Source: Alphaproteobacteria bacterium | GTDB lineage: Bacteria > Pseudomonadota > Alphaproteobacteria > Rhizobiales > Rhizobiaceae | NCBI GenBank assembly: GCA_016861165.1 | Contig: BOKV01000004.1 | Coordinates: 62,001 to 126,000, forward strand | DNA: 64,000 nt | Direction: 5' to 3' | Shown here: one piece after another, positions 51,294 to 60,911 of the stretch | Position numbering within the stretch: position 1 is the first letter of the stretch | Layout: the number at the start of each line of letters is the position of its first letter | Program-made: the position numbers and the translations under genes | The notes under the pieces: model-generated | Told to the model about the DNA's origin: nothing | Seen by the model: the letters and a program-made list of their open reading frames with translations, nothing else | The model's database searches: none

Positions 51294-52808
51294 CTATTCG
51301 CCCCGCGGGAAGCGCTTGGCCTCCTCCAGCACGTTCAGGTCCATGTGGTTGCGCATGTAGCGTTCCGACGCCCGCTGCAGCGGCTCGAAATCCCACGGAT
51401 AGTAGGCCCCGTTCCTGAGCGCCTGATAGACGACCAGGCGCCGCGCCTGGCTGTCGCGCACGGCGGCGTCGAAACGGGCCATGTCCCAGCGGGCGGCCAC
51501 GGCCTCGCTGAACCCGCCGACCAGCACGGCGTGCTGCGGCTGGTCTGCGAGGTTGCGCGTCTCGTGCGGGTCGGCGTCGAGGTCGAAGAGCTGCGCCGGG
51601 TCGGCCGGACAGTGGTTGAACTTGTAGCGGCCGTCGCGCAGGCTGACCATCGGCGCCACCGAGCCTTCGGCCGCGTATTCCATCGGCACGGGGCCGCGCG
51701 CCGCCCCCCCGGCCACCGCCAGCAGATCGACGCCATCGACCCTGTGGGCGAAGCCGGAAAGCTCGATCCCGGCGAGCGCGCACAGCGTCGGCAGCACGTC
51801 GAGGGTGGAGACGGGCGTGTCGGCGCGGCCGCCCGTCATGCCCGGCGCCGCCAGCATCAGCGGCACGCGGGCCGAGCCGTCATAGAAGCTCATCTTGAAC
51901 CACAGCCCGCGCTCGCCCAGCATGTCGCCATGATCGGAGGTGAACAGGATCACGGTGTTGTCGGCCTGGCGGGTCGCCGCCAGCACGTCGAGGATCTCGC
52001 CGATCTTCTCGTCGAGATAGGAAAGGTTGGCGAAATAGGCGCGCCGCGAGCGCCTGACATGCTCGTCGGTGATGTCGAAGGCGCGCCAGTCGCAGGCGTC
52101 GAGCAGCCGGCGCGCATGCGGGTCGTGCTCGTCGTAGGAAAGCGCCGGCATGGCCGGATCGAGATGGGCGCAGTCGCCATAGAGGTCCCAGAACCGGCGT
52201 CGCGCCACATAGGGGTCGTGCGGATGGGTGAAGCTTGCCACCAGGCACCACGGGCGGCCTTCGCCACCGCGCGCGAGGTCGTAGATTCGGGCCCGGGCAT
52301 GGTGGGCGACCTCGTCGTCATATTCGAGCTGGTTGGTGATCTCGGCCACGCCGGCGCCGGTGACCGAACCCATGTTGTGGTACCACCAGTCGATGCGCTC
52401 GCCGGGCCGGGTGTAATCCGGCGTCCAGCCGAAATCGGCCGGATAGATGTCGGTGGTCAGCCGCTGTTCGAAGCCATGGAGCTGGTCGGGGCCGACGAAA
52501 TGCATCTTGCCCGACAGGCAGGTGACGTAGCCGGCGCGGCGCAGGTGATGGGCGAAGGTCGGAATGTCGGAGGCGAATTCGGCGGCGTTGTCGTAGACGC
52601 GCGAGCGCGACGGCAGCAGGCCCGACATGAACGAGGCGCGGCCGGGCGCGCACAACGGGCTTGCCGTGTAGGTGCAGGCGAAGCGCAGCGAACGTTCGGC
52701 GAGGCGGCGCAGATTGGGAAGGTGCAGCCAGCCGGCCGGCCCGTCGGGAAACAGCGTGCCGTTGAGCTGGTCGACCATGAAGACAAGGATGTTCGGCCGC
52801 CGCTGCAT
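51294..52808 (-). CDS. betC: Choline-sulfatase
   Basis: Hydrolyses choline-O-sulfate to choline and sulfate. 504 residues. RPNILVFMVDQ supplies metal-binding Asp, and SPLCAPGRASFMSG is the active-site motif with Cys53 (to be converted to formylglycine). VYDNAAEF, LSGKMHFVGPDQLHGFEQRL, TSDHGDMLGERG and the C-terminal YMRNHMDLNVLEEAKRFP are specific to BetC. GGAGG precedes the ATG. Divergent from a hydrolase gene and first of a possible betC-MFS-EamA operon. betA/betB/betI are not here. Confidence 0.92.
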   Translation of the reverse strand: MQRRPNILVFMVDQLNGTLFPDGPAGWLHLPNLRRLAERSLRFACTYTASPLCAPGRASFMSGLLPSRSRVYDNAAEFASDIPTFAHHLRRAGYVTCLSGKMHFVGPDQLHGFEQRLTTDIYPADFGWTPDYTRPGERIDWWYHNMGSVTGAGVAEITNQLEYDDEVAHHARARIYDLARGGEGRPWCLVASFTHPHDPYVARRRFWDLYGDCAHLDPAMPALSYDEHDPHARRLLDACDWRAFDITDEHVRRSRRAYFANLSYLDEKIGEILDVLAATRQADNTVILFTSDHGDMLGERGLWFKMSFYDGSARVPLMLAAPGMTGGRADTPVSTLDVLPTLCALAGIELSGFAHRVDGVDLLAVAGGAARGPVPMEYAAEGSVAPMVSLRDGRYKFNHCPADPAQLFDLDADPHETRNLADQPQHAVLVGGFSEAVAARWDMARFDAAVRDSQARRLVVYQALRNGAYYPWDFEPLQRASERYMRNHMDLNVLEEAKRFPRGE

Positions 52809-52961
52809 GCTGCCTCCGGTCAATCGCGTGAGCTCCTCACCCTACACAAGCGGCGCGCAATTCGGCATTGCGGAAATCGACAGGAAAGCTTCAAAAGCGG
52901 CGCTTGACTTCGCCCTCCCGCCGCGCTGCCATCGGCCGGCGGGAAGCGAGCGGGGCAGGCC

Positions 52962-53903
52962 ATGACCGACTACCAACAACTGATCGACGCCGAGACGTGG
53001 GCGTTCATCGAGCGCACCAATTCCTTCTACCCGCCCGAAACCGTCAGCTTCACCATCGCCGAACAGCGCGCCGTCTATGACCGCATGTGCGCCGCCTTCC
53101 ATGCCGGCCATCCGCCGGGCGTGCGCGCCCACGATACGGTCATCGCCGGCGGTCCCGACATCGCCGTGCGCCTCTATGATCGCCCCGGCACGGAGAAGCC
53201 GCCGGCGGTGGTCGTCTATCTCCATGGCGGCGGCTTCGTCGTCGGCGGCCTCGACAGCCATGACGATGTCTGTGCCGAAATCTGCGCCGGTACCGGCTTC
53301 CGCGTTGTCTCGGTCGACTACCGCCTGTGCCCCGAGCATCGGCATCCGGCCGCCTTCGACGACGCGCTCGCCGCCTTCCGGTGGGCGGCACGCCGCTTCG
53401 CCGGGCCCATCCTCCTCGTCGGCGACAGCGCCGGCGGCAATCTGGCTGCCGCCGTCAGCCATGCAACGCGGCGTGGCCAAAGCCGCCCGGCTGGCCAGGT
53501 GCTGATCTATCCCGGGCTCGGCGGCGACATGACGCGGGGCTCCTACGTGACCCATGCCGAGGCGCCGATGCTGACGCTGCGCGATCTTGAATTCTACCGG
53601 CAGGTGCGCACCGGCGGTGTCGACGCCGGCAGCGACCCCACCTATGCGCCGCTCGCCGACCACGACTTTGCCGGTCTGCCGCCGACCGTGGTGTTTTCGG
53701 CCGGGTGCGACCCGTTGTGCGACGACGGCCACGACTATCGCGACGCGATCCTGGCGGCAGGCGGCAGGGCGGTCTGGTTCGAGGAGGCGGGCCTCGTGCA
53801 CGGCTATCTGCGCGCCCGCCACGCGGTGACCCGCGCCCGCGATTCGTTCGCGCGCATCGTTGGCGCCATCAGGGCGCTCGGCGCCTGCCGCTGGCCCTTT
53901 TGA
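52962..53903 (+). CDS. Alpha/beta hydrolase of the hormone-sensitive-lipase family
   Basis: 313 residues. VVYLHGGGFVVGG is the oxyanion motif, DYRLCPEHRHPAA follows, GDSAGGN carries the nucleophile (Ser156), CDPLCDDG supplies Asp and GLVHGYLRAR the histidine. These cytoplasmic esterases act on short acyl esters. Divergent from betC across a 153-base gap; a link to choline esters would be speculation. Confidence 0.88.
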   Translation: MTDYQQLIDAETWAFIERTNSFYPPETVSFTIAEQRAVYDRMCAAFHAGHPPGVRAHDTVIAGGPDIAVRLYDRPGTEKPPAVVVYLHGGGFVVGGLDSHDDVCAEICAGTGFRVVSVDYRLCPEHRHPAAFDDALAAFRWAARRFAGPILLVGDSAGGNLAAAVSHATRRGQSRPAGQVLIYPGLGGDMTRGSYVTHAEAPMLTLRDLEFYRQVRTGGVDAGSDPTYAPLADHDFAGLPPTVVFSAGCDPLCDDGHDYRDAILAAGGRAVWFEEAGLVHGYLRARHAVTRARDSFARIVGAIRALGACRWPF

Positions 53904-53909
53904 CGCGCC

Positions 53910-54746
53910 TCACGCCAGGAACGGCTCGGCCTTCATCGTGTCGGGCACCGGCACGCCGAGGCGGGTGAGCACGGTCGGCGCGAGCTGAAGCTGGTCGAGC
54001 AGCGCGTCTTCCGCCGGTCCCTTTGCCGGACCGAAATAGTAGAGCGCGGTATCCTGCTGCGCCTCCTCGCGGCCGCCATGATGGCCGCGATCGGTCTGGC
54101 CGTGGTCGGCGCAGACGATCACCTCGTAGCCGTCGGCGCGCCAGCGCGGCAGGAAGGCGGCGAGCATGGCGTCCATCACCACGCAGGCATGGTCCATCGG
54201 CGTGCAGTCGTGGCCGAAGCGGTGGCCCATCGAATCAAGCGTGCAGGTGTGCAGGATGCCGTAGTCGATGGCGAAGCGCTTCGTCAGCATGGTCAGCGTG
54301 GCGAACAGGTCGGCGTCGCACGGCGTCATCTGGTTGTCGTGGCCGTAGCCGGTCATGGTGTGGAAGCGGCCGTGATGGATCGGGCCGTCCGGCTCGTCAT
54401 ATTCGATGTCGTGGACGAAATCGAACGGGTGGCGCTGGAAGAATTCCGACCAGTAGGAATGGGTGACGGCACCGTTCTTGCCGCCGGCCCTCGCCACCTC
54501 GGAGAAGATGTCGGGCAGCGTGAGGCGGAAGCGAATCTCGTTGGCGAGCACGCCGTGGACCTGCGGCGGCGTGCCGGTGTGGATCGAGGCGTAGCAGGGG
54601 CCGGAGATCGAGGGGACCACCGAGCGCATCTTCCAGACCCGGGCGTCGCCATTCAGCACCCAGCCTTCCAGATTGCCGAACAGGCGGCGGAAATTGCGCC
54701 ACGGCACGCCGTCGATGACGATGAGGAGAAGTCTGGATTTTATCAT
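53910..54746 (-). CDS. Alkaline-phosphatase-superfamily phosphodiesterase/nucleotide pyrophosphatase
   Basis: 278 residues. LLLIVIDGVPWRNF gives the first metal-binding Asp, VVPSISGPCYASIHTGTPPQVHGV the nucleophile region, DSMGHRFGHD and CADHGQTDRGHHG the remaining metal ligands. Smaller than typical nucleotide pyrophosphatases but complete. No signal peptide, so likely cytoplasmic. The substrate may be a nucleotide or a choline-type phosphodiester (unproven). Convergent with the lipase-like gene by 6 bases. Confidence 0.85.
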   Translation of the reverse strand: MIKSRLLLIVIDGVPWRNFRRLFGNLEGWVLNGDARVWKMRSVVPSISGPCYASIHTGTPPQVHGVLANEIRFRLTLPDIFSEVARAGGKNGAVTHSYWSEFFQRHPFDFVHDIEYDEPDGPIHHGRFHTMTGYGHDNQMTPCDADLFATLTMLTKRFAIDYGILHTCTLDSMGHRFGHDCTPMDHACVVMDAMLAAFLPRWRADGYEVIVCADHGQTDRGHHGGREEAQQDTALYYFGPAKGPAEDALLDQLQLAPTVLTRLGVPVPDTMKAEPFLA

Positions 54747-54879
54747 GATCCGATGCTCACCATAAATTGAGCCGAACAATCGACGCCGGCGCCATGATCG
54801 GCGTGTGCCATACCTCACTCTCGGTTCACCGTCGCTTGTGTTATCAGGTTTCTGATTTTAATGAACCGGGAGAGACACG

Positions 54880-55353
54880 ATGACCCGTAATCTTCTTCTC
54901 GCGCTGGCGTGCATTGCGGCGGTGCCTCCGCTTTTCCCAACCCCGGGCCTTGCGCAAAGTCTATCCGGCAAATCATTTGTCGTATCAGGGAAGTATAAAT
55001 TGACTCTTTGTAACAAAATACGTTGCGTTAACCAAGATAGAAGTATTAATCTAAAGACATATATATCTGTAGATGGTAAAAAAATCTATCAGTATACTGA
55101 AAAAAATCGCGGAGTATATTCAATATCTGGGAGAAAGCAACAGGACGGCAATATAATAACAGTATCTGGAAATAGATACATTGGAATCTTGGAAGATAAA
55201 GATAGTACATATTCTCTATTGGTGACTTATGATGGCGGCAATAAGTGTACATTTAAAAATACTAGCAAATTTGGAAATGGAGTAACGGCGCACTATAGGT
55301 ACTATGTGCCGATAAAATGTCAAGTTTTCGAAGGTAACATATTTGCAAAGTGA
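54880..55353 (+). CDS. Secreted protein of unknown family, AT-rich
   Basis: 157 residues: a signal peptide (LLLALACIAAVPPLFPTPGLAQ), then a beta-rich body with many Lys, Asn, Tyr and Ser and four cysteines that could form disulfides. The first 80 bases have the GC-rich character of the genome, but from about 54960 the gene turns strongly AT-rich, with ATA, AGA and AAA codons. This suggests a foreign body joined to a native-looking signal peptide or an ameliorating 5' end. I do not recognise the fold. Confidence 0.7.
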   Translation: MTRNLLLALACIAAVPPLFPTPGLAQSLSGKSFVVSGKYKLTLCNKIRCVNQDRSINLKTYISVDGKKIYQYTEKNRGVYSISGRKQQDGNIITVSGNRYIGILEDKDSTYSLLVTYDGGNKCTFKNTSKFGNGVTAHYRYYVPIKCQVFEGNIFAK

Positions 55354-55588
55354 ACGGTCGCAGTCGTTCCTTTATGGATCGCCATACTCCACTGCTTCCG
55401 TTGTACATCGGACTGGCGTGAAGCTCGATATCGTCGGCAGGGCCAAGCGCGTATTTCTCAACACACGCGTCGGCAGCTTTTATTGTGTGATAAATCCCGC
55501 GTTCGAAGACAGATACGCCGCCAAGAACAAAATGGGTTTCGTGTGGGTTCTCGACGTGCCCGGAATCATCAACATATAGAATGTGCAT
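55262..55588 (-). pseudogene. Truncated DUF3800-type gene
   Basis: MHILYVDDSGHVENPHETHFVLGGVSVF matches the N-terminus of DUF3800 proteins (an RNase H-like fold with YxDESG, often in defence or mobile regions). ALGPADDIELHASPMYNGSSGVWRSI continues the pattern, but the match stops near 55350, where the AT-rich gene ends; the remaining frame is antisense to that gene. The original had about 200-250 residues, so more than half is lost. GC content is lower than average. Confidence 0.65.
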
Positions 55589-55711
55589 ATGAAAAGAATA
55601 AACAAAATATGCAGCCGAGTGAAGCGAAAGCCCCAACGAACCGCATATGCAGCTCTCTCGACCGCACAAGAAATATAGCGAACGATTATCCGTGTATCAA
55701 CACGAATCGTG

Positions 55712-57346
55712 TCAATTCCCGGCGCTGGCCATGCGGCGGCCGGCGATGGCCTTTTCCAGCCAGCCGATCTCCATTTCCGGCACCGAGGACAGCAGGAGGT
55801 CGGTATAGGCGTCGAAGGGGGGGGACAGCACCTGCGATTTCGGGCCGTAGCGCACCACCTCGCCGCGATACATCACCGCGATCGAATCGGCGATCGCCCT
55901 CACCGTGGCGAGGTCGTGGGTGATGAACAGATAGGCCGCCCCCTCGATCGCCTGCAGATTGAGCAGCAGCTTGAGGATGCCGTCGGCGACCAGCGGATCG
56001 AGCGCGCTGGTCACCTCGTCGCAGATGATGAGCTTGGGCTTGGCGGCGAGTGCGCGCGCGATGCAGACGCGCTGCTTCTGGCCGCCGGACAGTTCCGCCG
56101 GGTATCGGTCGATGAAGCCCTTGCCCATCTCGATCTCGTCGAGCAGTTCGGCGATGCGCCGGTCGCGGCCTTCTCCTCTTAGTCCGAAATAGAATTCGAG
56201 CGGCCGGCCGATAATGGTGCGTACCGTCTGGCGCGGGTTCATCGCCACGTCGGCCATCTGGTAGATCATCTGCAGCTGGCGCAGATCGTCCTTGGAGCGC
56301 TCGGCCAGCCGGCGCGGCAGCGGGCGGCCGTCGAAGGTGATCGTGCCCTCGCTCGGCGGCAGCAGGCCGGTGATGACGCGCGCCAGCGTCGACTTGCCCG
56401 AGCCCGATTCGCCGACGACGGCGAGCGTCTGGCCCTTGTGGATGTCGACCGAGACGTTCTTCAGCACCTGCAGCGCGCCGCCATAGCTCGCGGTGACGCC
56501 CCTGACCGACAACAGTGGCGTGCTGGACGGCGCTTTCTCCTCATGCGCGATCGAGCGGACCGAGACCAGCGCCCGGGTATAGTCCTGGCGCGGCGCGTTG
56601 ATGATCTGGTCGGCGCTGCCGTATTCGACTTGTCTGCCGTGGCGCAGCACCATGATGTGGTCGGAGACCTGGGCGACGACGGCAAGGTCGTGGGTGATGT
56701 AGAGGGCGGCGACGCCGGTGTCGCGGATCGCCTCCTTGATCGCCGCCAGAACGTCGATCTGTGTGGTCACGTCGAGCGCCGTGGTCGGCTCGTCGAAGAC
56801 GATCAGGTCGGGTTTCGAACACAGCGCCATCGCCGTCATCGCCCGCTGCAGCTGCCCGCCGGAGACCTGGTGCGGGTAGCGGTTGCCGAAATTGGCCGGA
56901 TCGGGCAGCCCGAGCTTGGCGAACAGGGCGACGGCGCGCTTGCGCGCCTCGGCGCGGTTGGCGGTGCCGTGCTCGATGGCCGCCTCGACCACCTGGTCGA
57001 TCAGCCGGTGGGCCGGGTTGAAGGCGGCCGCCGCCGACTGGGCGACGTAGCAGACCTCGCGGCCGCGCAGCTTGCGCAGGCCGGCGACGCCGCCCTTGCG
57101 GATGTCGCGCCCGTTTAGGAATATTTCGCCGCCGGTGATGCGCACGCCGCCACGCCCGTAGCCCATGGCCGACAAGCCGATGGTCGATTTGCCGGCGCCC
57201 GATTCGCCGATCAGGCCGAGCACCTTGCCCTTCTCCAGGGTCAGCGAGACGCCCTCGACGATGACGATGTCGTGCGGTGGCTCGCCGGGCGGGTAGACGG
57301 TGGCCTCGATGCGCAGGTCGCGGATGTCGAGGAGACTATTCGCCAC
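55712..57346 (-). CDS. Peptide/nickel-type ABC transporter, fused double ATPase
   Basis: 544 residues containing two complete ABC domains (DppD plus DppF in one chain). Walker A motifs are GESGAGKST near residue 48 and GESGSGKST near 316. Signatures are VSGGQLQRAM and LSGGQKQRVCIARAL; Walker B are LIVFDEPTTALD and LIICDEVTSALD. It powers the two permeases immediately upstream. Its start overlaps the permease stop by 11 bases. The second signature domain ends with a short IGWLEKAIAGRRMASAG tail. Confidence 0.93.
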   Translation of the reverse strand: MANSLLDIRDLRIEATVYPPGEPPHDIVIVEGVSLTLEKGKVLGLIGESGAGKSTIGLSAMGYGRGGVRITGGEIFLNGRDIRKGGVAGLRKLRGREVCYVAQSAAAAFNPAHRLIDQVVEAAIEHGTANRAEARKRAVALFAKLGLPDPANFGNRYPHQVSGGQLQRAMTAMALCSKPDLIVFDEPTTALDVTTQIDVLAAIKEAIRDTGVAALYITHDLAVVAQVSDHIMVLRHGRQVEYGSADQIINAPRQDYTRALVSVRSIAHEEKAPSSTPLLSVRGVTASYGGALQVLKNVSVDIHKGQTLAVVGESGSGKSTLARVITGLLPPSEGTITFDGRPLPRRLAERSKDDLRQLQMIYQMADVAMNPRQTVRTIIGRPLEFYFGLRGEGRDRRIAELLDEIEMGKGFIDRYPAELSGGQKQRVCIARALAAKPKLIICDEVTSALDPLVADGILKLLLNLQAIEGAAYLFITHDLATVRAIADSIAVMYRGEVVRYGPKSQVLSPPFDAYTDLLLSSVPEMEIGWLEKAIAGRRMASAGN

Positions 57347-58163
57347 CGCGCCCTCCCTTGAGCGACGTCGTCCGGTTCAGCACCCAGTCGGCGACCAGGT
57401 TGACGGAAATCGCCAGCGCGGCGATCGCGGCGGCCGGGATGAGGGCGGCCGGGATGCCGAAGACGATGCCCTCCTTGTTTTCCTTGACCATGCCGCCCCA
57501 GTCGGCCTCGGGCGGCTGGACGCCGAGGCCGAGGAAGGACAGCGCCGACAGGAACAGGACCTGGAAGATGAAGCGCAGGCCGAGTTCGGCGACGAGTGGG
57601 GTCAGCGCGTTCGGCAGGATCTCGCGGAAGATGATCCAGCCTCGACCCTCGCCGCGCAGCTTGGCCGCCTCGACGAAGTCCATGACGTTGATGTCGACGG
57701 CGACGGCGCGGGCGAGTCGGTAGACGCGGGTCGAATCGAGGATGCCCATCACCAGGATCAGCGTGAGGAGGTTCGTCGGCAGCACCGAAAGGACGACCAG
57801 GCCGAAGATCAGGGTCGGTATCGCCATCAGCATGTCGACGAAGCGCGACAGGCCCTGGTCGAGCCAGCCGCCGACGACGGCCGCGGTGAAGCCGAGGATC
57901 GACCCCATCGAGAAGGAAAGCGCCGTGGCCAGGGCCGCGATGAAAATGGTGGTGCGGGCGCCGTAGATCATCCGGCTCAGCAGGTCGCGGCCGAGATTGT
58001 CGGTGCCGAGCAGATGCTCGGCCGACATCGGTTCCCAAAGATCGCCGACGATCAAAGTCATCGGATAAGGGGCGATCAGCGGCGCGAACAGTGCCACAAT
58101 TGCAAATGCGCCCGTGAACAGAATGCCGACCCATGCCGAAATCGGAACACGCGCCAAGTTCAT
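57336..58163 (-). CDS. Peptide-type ABC transporter permease (DppC-like)
   Basis: 275 residues with about six membrane helices. LGTDNLGRDLLSRMIYGART is the DppC-type start of the transmembrane domain, and the EAA loop reads DFVEAAKLRGEGRGWIIFREILPNALTPL. Ends overlap the ATPase gene by 11 bases and lie 9 bases after the partner permease, so co-expression is certain on spacing alone. Confidence 0.92.
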   Translation of the reverse strand: MNLARVPISAWVGILFTGAFAIVALFAPLIAPYPMTLIVGDLWEPMSAEHLLGTDNLGRDLLSRMIYGARTTIFIAALATALSFSMGSILGFTAAVVGGWLDQGLSRFVDMLMAIPTLIFGLVVLSVLPTNLLTLILVMGILDSTRVYRLARAVAVDINVMDFVEAAKLRGEGRGWIIFREILPNALTPLVAELGLRFIFQVLFLSALSFLGLGVQPPEADWGGMVKENKEGIVFGIPAALIPAAAIAALAISVNLVADWVLNRTTSLKGGRGGE

Positions 58164-58172
58164 CGCCGTCTC

Positions 58173-59132
58173 CTATTTCGGGTGCCGCAGACGCGGATTG
58201 GAGACGATGGCGACGACGTCGGCGACGATGTTGAGGCTGATATAGACCGCCGCGAACACCAGTCCACAGGCCTGCACCACCGGCACGTCGCGCTTCGAGA
58301 CGTGGTCGACCAGATACTGGCCCATGCCCGGATAGACAAAGATTACTTCGACGACGACGACGCCGACGACGAGATAGGCCAGGTTGAGCATCACCACGTT
58401 GACGATCGGCGCCACCGCGTTAGGGAAAGCGTGCCGGCGGATGATATCGAACTGCGACAGCCCCTTGAGTTCGGCCGTCTCGATATAGGCCGACTGCATG
58501 ACGTTGAGGATGGCAGCCCGCGTCATGCGCATCATGTGGGCGAGCACGACCAGCGTCAGCGTTGCGGCCGGCAGCGCGACAGCCGACAGGCGCTCCCAGA
58601 ATCCCATGCTGTCATAGACAGTCGATACCGACGGGAACCAGCCAAGCTGCACGGCGATCAGGTAGATCAACAGGTAGCCGATGAAGAACTCCGGCAGCGA
58701 GATCGAGGCGAGGGTCACCGCCGAGATCATCTTGTCCGGCCAGCGGTTGCGGTAGCGCACCGCGATCAGGCCGAGGATGATGGCGAGGGGCACCGATACC
58801 GCAGCCGCCACGCCGGCCAGGAACAGCGTGTTGCCGAGCCGCTGGCCAATTGCCGTGGCGATATCGCGGTTGTTCGACAGCGACCTCCCCAGATCGCCGG
58901 TCAGGATGCCGCCGAGCCAGTCGAAATAGCGGACCACGGCGGGGCGGTTGAGGCCCAATTCCTCGCGCAGATTGGCGACTGCCTCGGGTGTGGCCGACTG
59001 GCCGAGGATCGACTGGGCGACGTCGCCAGGAAGAATCTGCGTGCCGGCAAAGATGAGCACCGACACGGCGAAAAGGAGCAGAACGCCCAGCGCAATGCGC
59101 TGGGCGATCAGTCTCGCTATGGCCCCCCCCAT
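58173..59132 (-). CDS. Peptide-type ABC transporter permease (DppB-like)
   Basis: 319 residues, six membrane helices. The DppB-type opening RIALGVLLLFAVSVLIFAGTQILPGD and the EAA loop YIETAELKGLSQFDIIRRHAFPNAVAPI are both clear. It pairs with the DppC-like subunit to form the pore. It sits 13 bases after the substrate-binding gene. Confidence 0.92.
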   Translation of the reverse strand: MGGAIARLIAQRIALGVLLLFAVSVLIFAGTQILPGDVAQSILGQSATPEAVANLREELGLNRPAVVRYFDWLGGILTGDLGRSLSNNRDIATAIGQRLGNTLFLAGVAAAVSVPLAIILGLIAVRYRNRWPDKMISAVTLASISLPEFFIGYLLIYLIAVQLGWFPSVSTVYDSMGFWERLSAVALPAATLTLVVLAHMMRMTRAAILNVMQSAYIETAELKGLSQFDIIRRHAFPNAVAPIVNVVMLNLAYLVVGVVVVEVIFVYPGMGQYLVDHVSKRDVPVVQACGLVFAAVYISLNIVADVVAIVSNPRLRHPK

Positions 59133-59145
59133 TTGCAGCGCCCGG

Positions 59146-60741
59146 TCAGGCGTTCAGCCAGCACTTGGCCAGGGCGAAACCGTCCGACAGCTCGTGGGTC
59201 TTGCCGGTGACGTAGCCGCCCACTTTTTCGCTGACAGCGTCGATCACGTCATTGAACATCGGCAGGATCAGGCCGCCCTCGTCGCGTACCATCACCGCCA
59301 TGTCCCGGTACATCTGCTTGCGCCTGGTCTCGTCGAGTTCGGCGCGGGCTGCCAGCACCAGTTGGTCGAACTTCTCGTTGAAGAAGCGCGTGTCGTTCCA
59401 GTCGGCCGTCGACAGATAGGCGGTGGAGTACATCTGGTCCTGGGTCGGGCGGCCGCCCCAATAGGAGGTCGAGAACGGTTGCTTGTTCCACACCTCGGTC
59501 CAGTAGCCATCGCCGGGTTCGCGCTTGATCTCGATCGCGATGCCGGCGGCGGCGCAGCTCTGCTGATAGAGCTGGGCGGCATCGACGGCGCCGGGGAAGG
59601 CGACCTCCGACGTGCGCAGCAGGATCGACCCGTCATGGCCTGACTTCTTATAGTGGAAGGCAGCCTGCTCCGGATCGTAGACGCGCTGCTCGATGTCGTC
59701 GGGGAACAGTGGATAGGAGGCGTTGATCGGGAAGTCGTTGCCGGCCGTGCCGTAGCCACGCAGGATCTTCTCGACCATCTCCTCGCGGTTCATCGCCAGC
59801 TTCAGCGCCATTCTCAAGTCGTTGTTGTCGAACGGCGCGGTGTTGCAGTGCATGATGAACACGTAGTGGCCGGGGCCGGCCGCGTTCTCGATCCTCACGC
59901 CGGCAATGCGCTGGACCATTTCGATGATCTTCGGCTCGACGCGGTTGATCATGTGCACCTGGCCGCCCTGCAAGGCAGCGGTGCGGGCGGTGGCATCGTT
60001 GATGACGATGACCTCGACCTGATCGGCGAAGCCGAGCGTGTCGGCGTCCCAGTAATTGGCGAAGCGTTCGCCGACATGGCGCACGCCCGGCTCGTCGACC
60101 ACGACCTTGTAAGGGCCGGCGCTGACACCCTCGGCGGGATTGTCCTTCCCGCCATTGGGCTGGATGATCAGGTGGTAATCCGTCATCAGATAGGGCAGGT
60201 CGGCGTTGGGCTCCTTGAGCGTGACGATGACCTCGTTGCCGCTGGCCTCCAGTTTCTCGATGCCGCGCATGATGCCGAGCGCACCCGACTTGGACTCCTC
60301 GTTGGAGTGGCGCTCCAGCGTGGCGACGACATCTTCGGCGGTGACCGTCTTGCCGTTGTGGAATTCGACGCCCTGGCGGATCTTGAAGGTCCAGATCTTG
60401 GCGTCCTCGGAGGCTCCGTAGTCCTCGGCAATGCAGCGGCGCAGGCTGCCGTCGGGATTGATCGTCAGGAGATATTCGCCCCACGACTTGCCGAAAGTGA
60501 ACATGACCTGGGTCAGGAAGCTCGCCGGATCGAGGCTGTTGGTCGACTCGCCGCCCACCAGGCCGGCCTTGAGCAGGCCGCCGCGGACCGGTCCGGCCGC
60601 CCTGACGGCATCGACGAGCATGGTGTTGGCAAGCGTCGCGGTAACGCCCAGCGCCGCAGCCCTCCCGAGGAATTCACGCCGGCTGAGCCTGCCCCTGGCG
60701 ACCAGCCGGCTGTAATATTCGAGTTCTCTCGACATTGCCAT
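59146..60741 (-). CDS. Peptide-type ABC transporter substrate-binding protein (SBP family 5), Tat signal
   Basis: 531 residues. A twin-arginine signal RLSRREFLGR (about 18-27) precedes a hydrophobic stretch, so the protein is exported folded. SBP family 5 features include NSLDPASFLTQ, the segment WTFKIRQGVEFHNGKTVTAEDVVATLERH, and ADLPYLMTDYHLII. Family 5 proteins bind oligopeptides, dipeptides, opines, nickel or other small solutes; the ligand here is unknown. First transporter gene in its direction, following the CocE-like gene by 170 bases with no gene in the gap. Confidence 0.92.
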   Translation of the reverse strand: MAMSRELEYYSRLVARGRLSRREFLGRAAALGVTATLANTMLVDAVRAAGPVRGGLLKAGLVGGESTNSLDPASFLTQVMFTFGKSWGEYLLTINPDGSLRRCIAEDYGASEDAKIWTFKIRQGVEFHNGKTVTAEDVVATLERHSNEESKSGALGIMRGIEKLEASGNEVIVTLKEPNADLPYLMTDYHLIIQPNGGKDNPAEGVSAGPYKVVVDEPGVRHVGERFANYWDADTLGFADQVEVIVINDATARTAALQGGQVHMINRVEPKIIEMVQRIAGVRIENAAGPGHYVFIMHCNTAPFDNNDLRMALKLAMNREEMVEKILRGYGTAGNDFPINASYPLFPDDIEQRVYDPEQAAFHYKKSGHDGSILLRTSEVAFPGAVDAAQLYQQSCAAAGIAIEIKREPGDGYWTEVWNKQPFSTSYWGGRPTQDQMYSTAYLSTADWNDTRFFNEKFDQLVLAARAELDETRRKQMYRDMAVMVRDEGGLILPMFNDVIDAVSEKVGGYVTGKTHELSDGFALAKCWLNA

Positions 60742-60911
60742 TTCTCCCTCTCAACGGGCTTCAGCCCCTGTACCCCTTGCCGCGATTGTTTACCCAAATC
60801 GCTGCCTCGGCAAGGACCGGCAGCGAAAATTCATGTCGCTTCAAGGCTCCCGGCGGAGCCGCGCCGTCCGTTCCTATCCTCCCGCTGTCACGTTCCGATG
60901 ACGCGGCGCCG

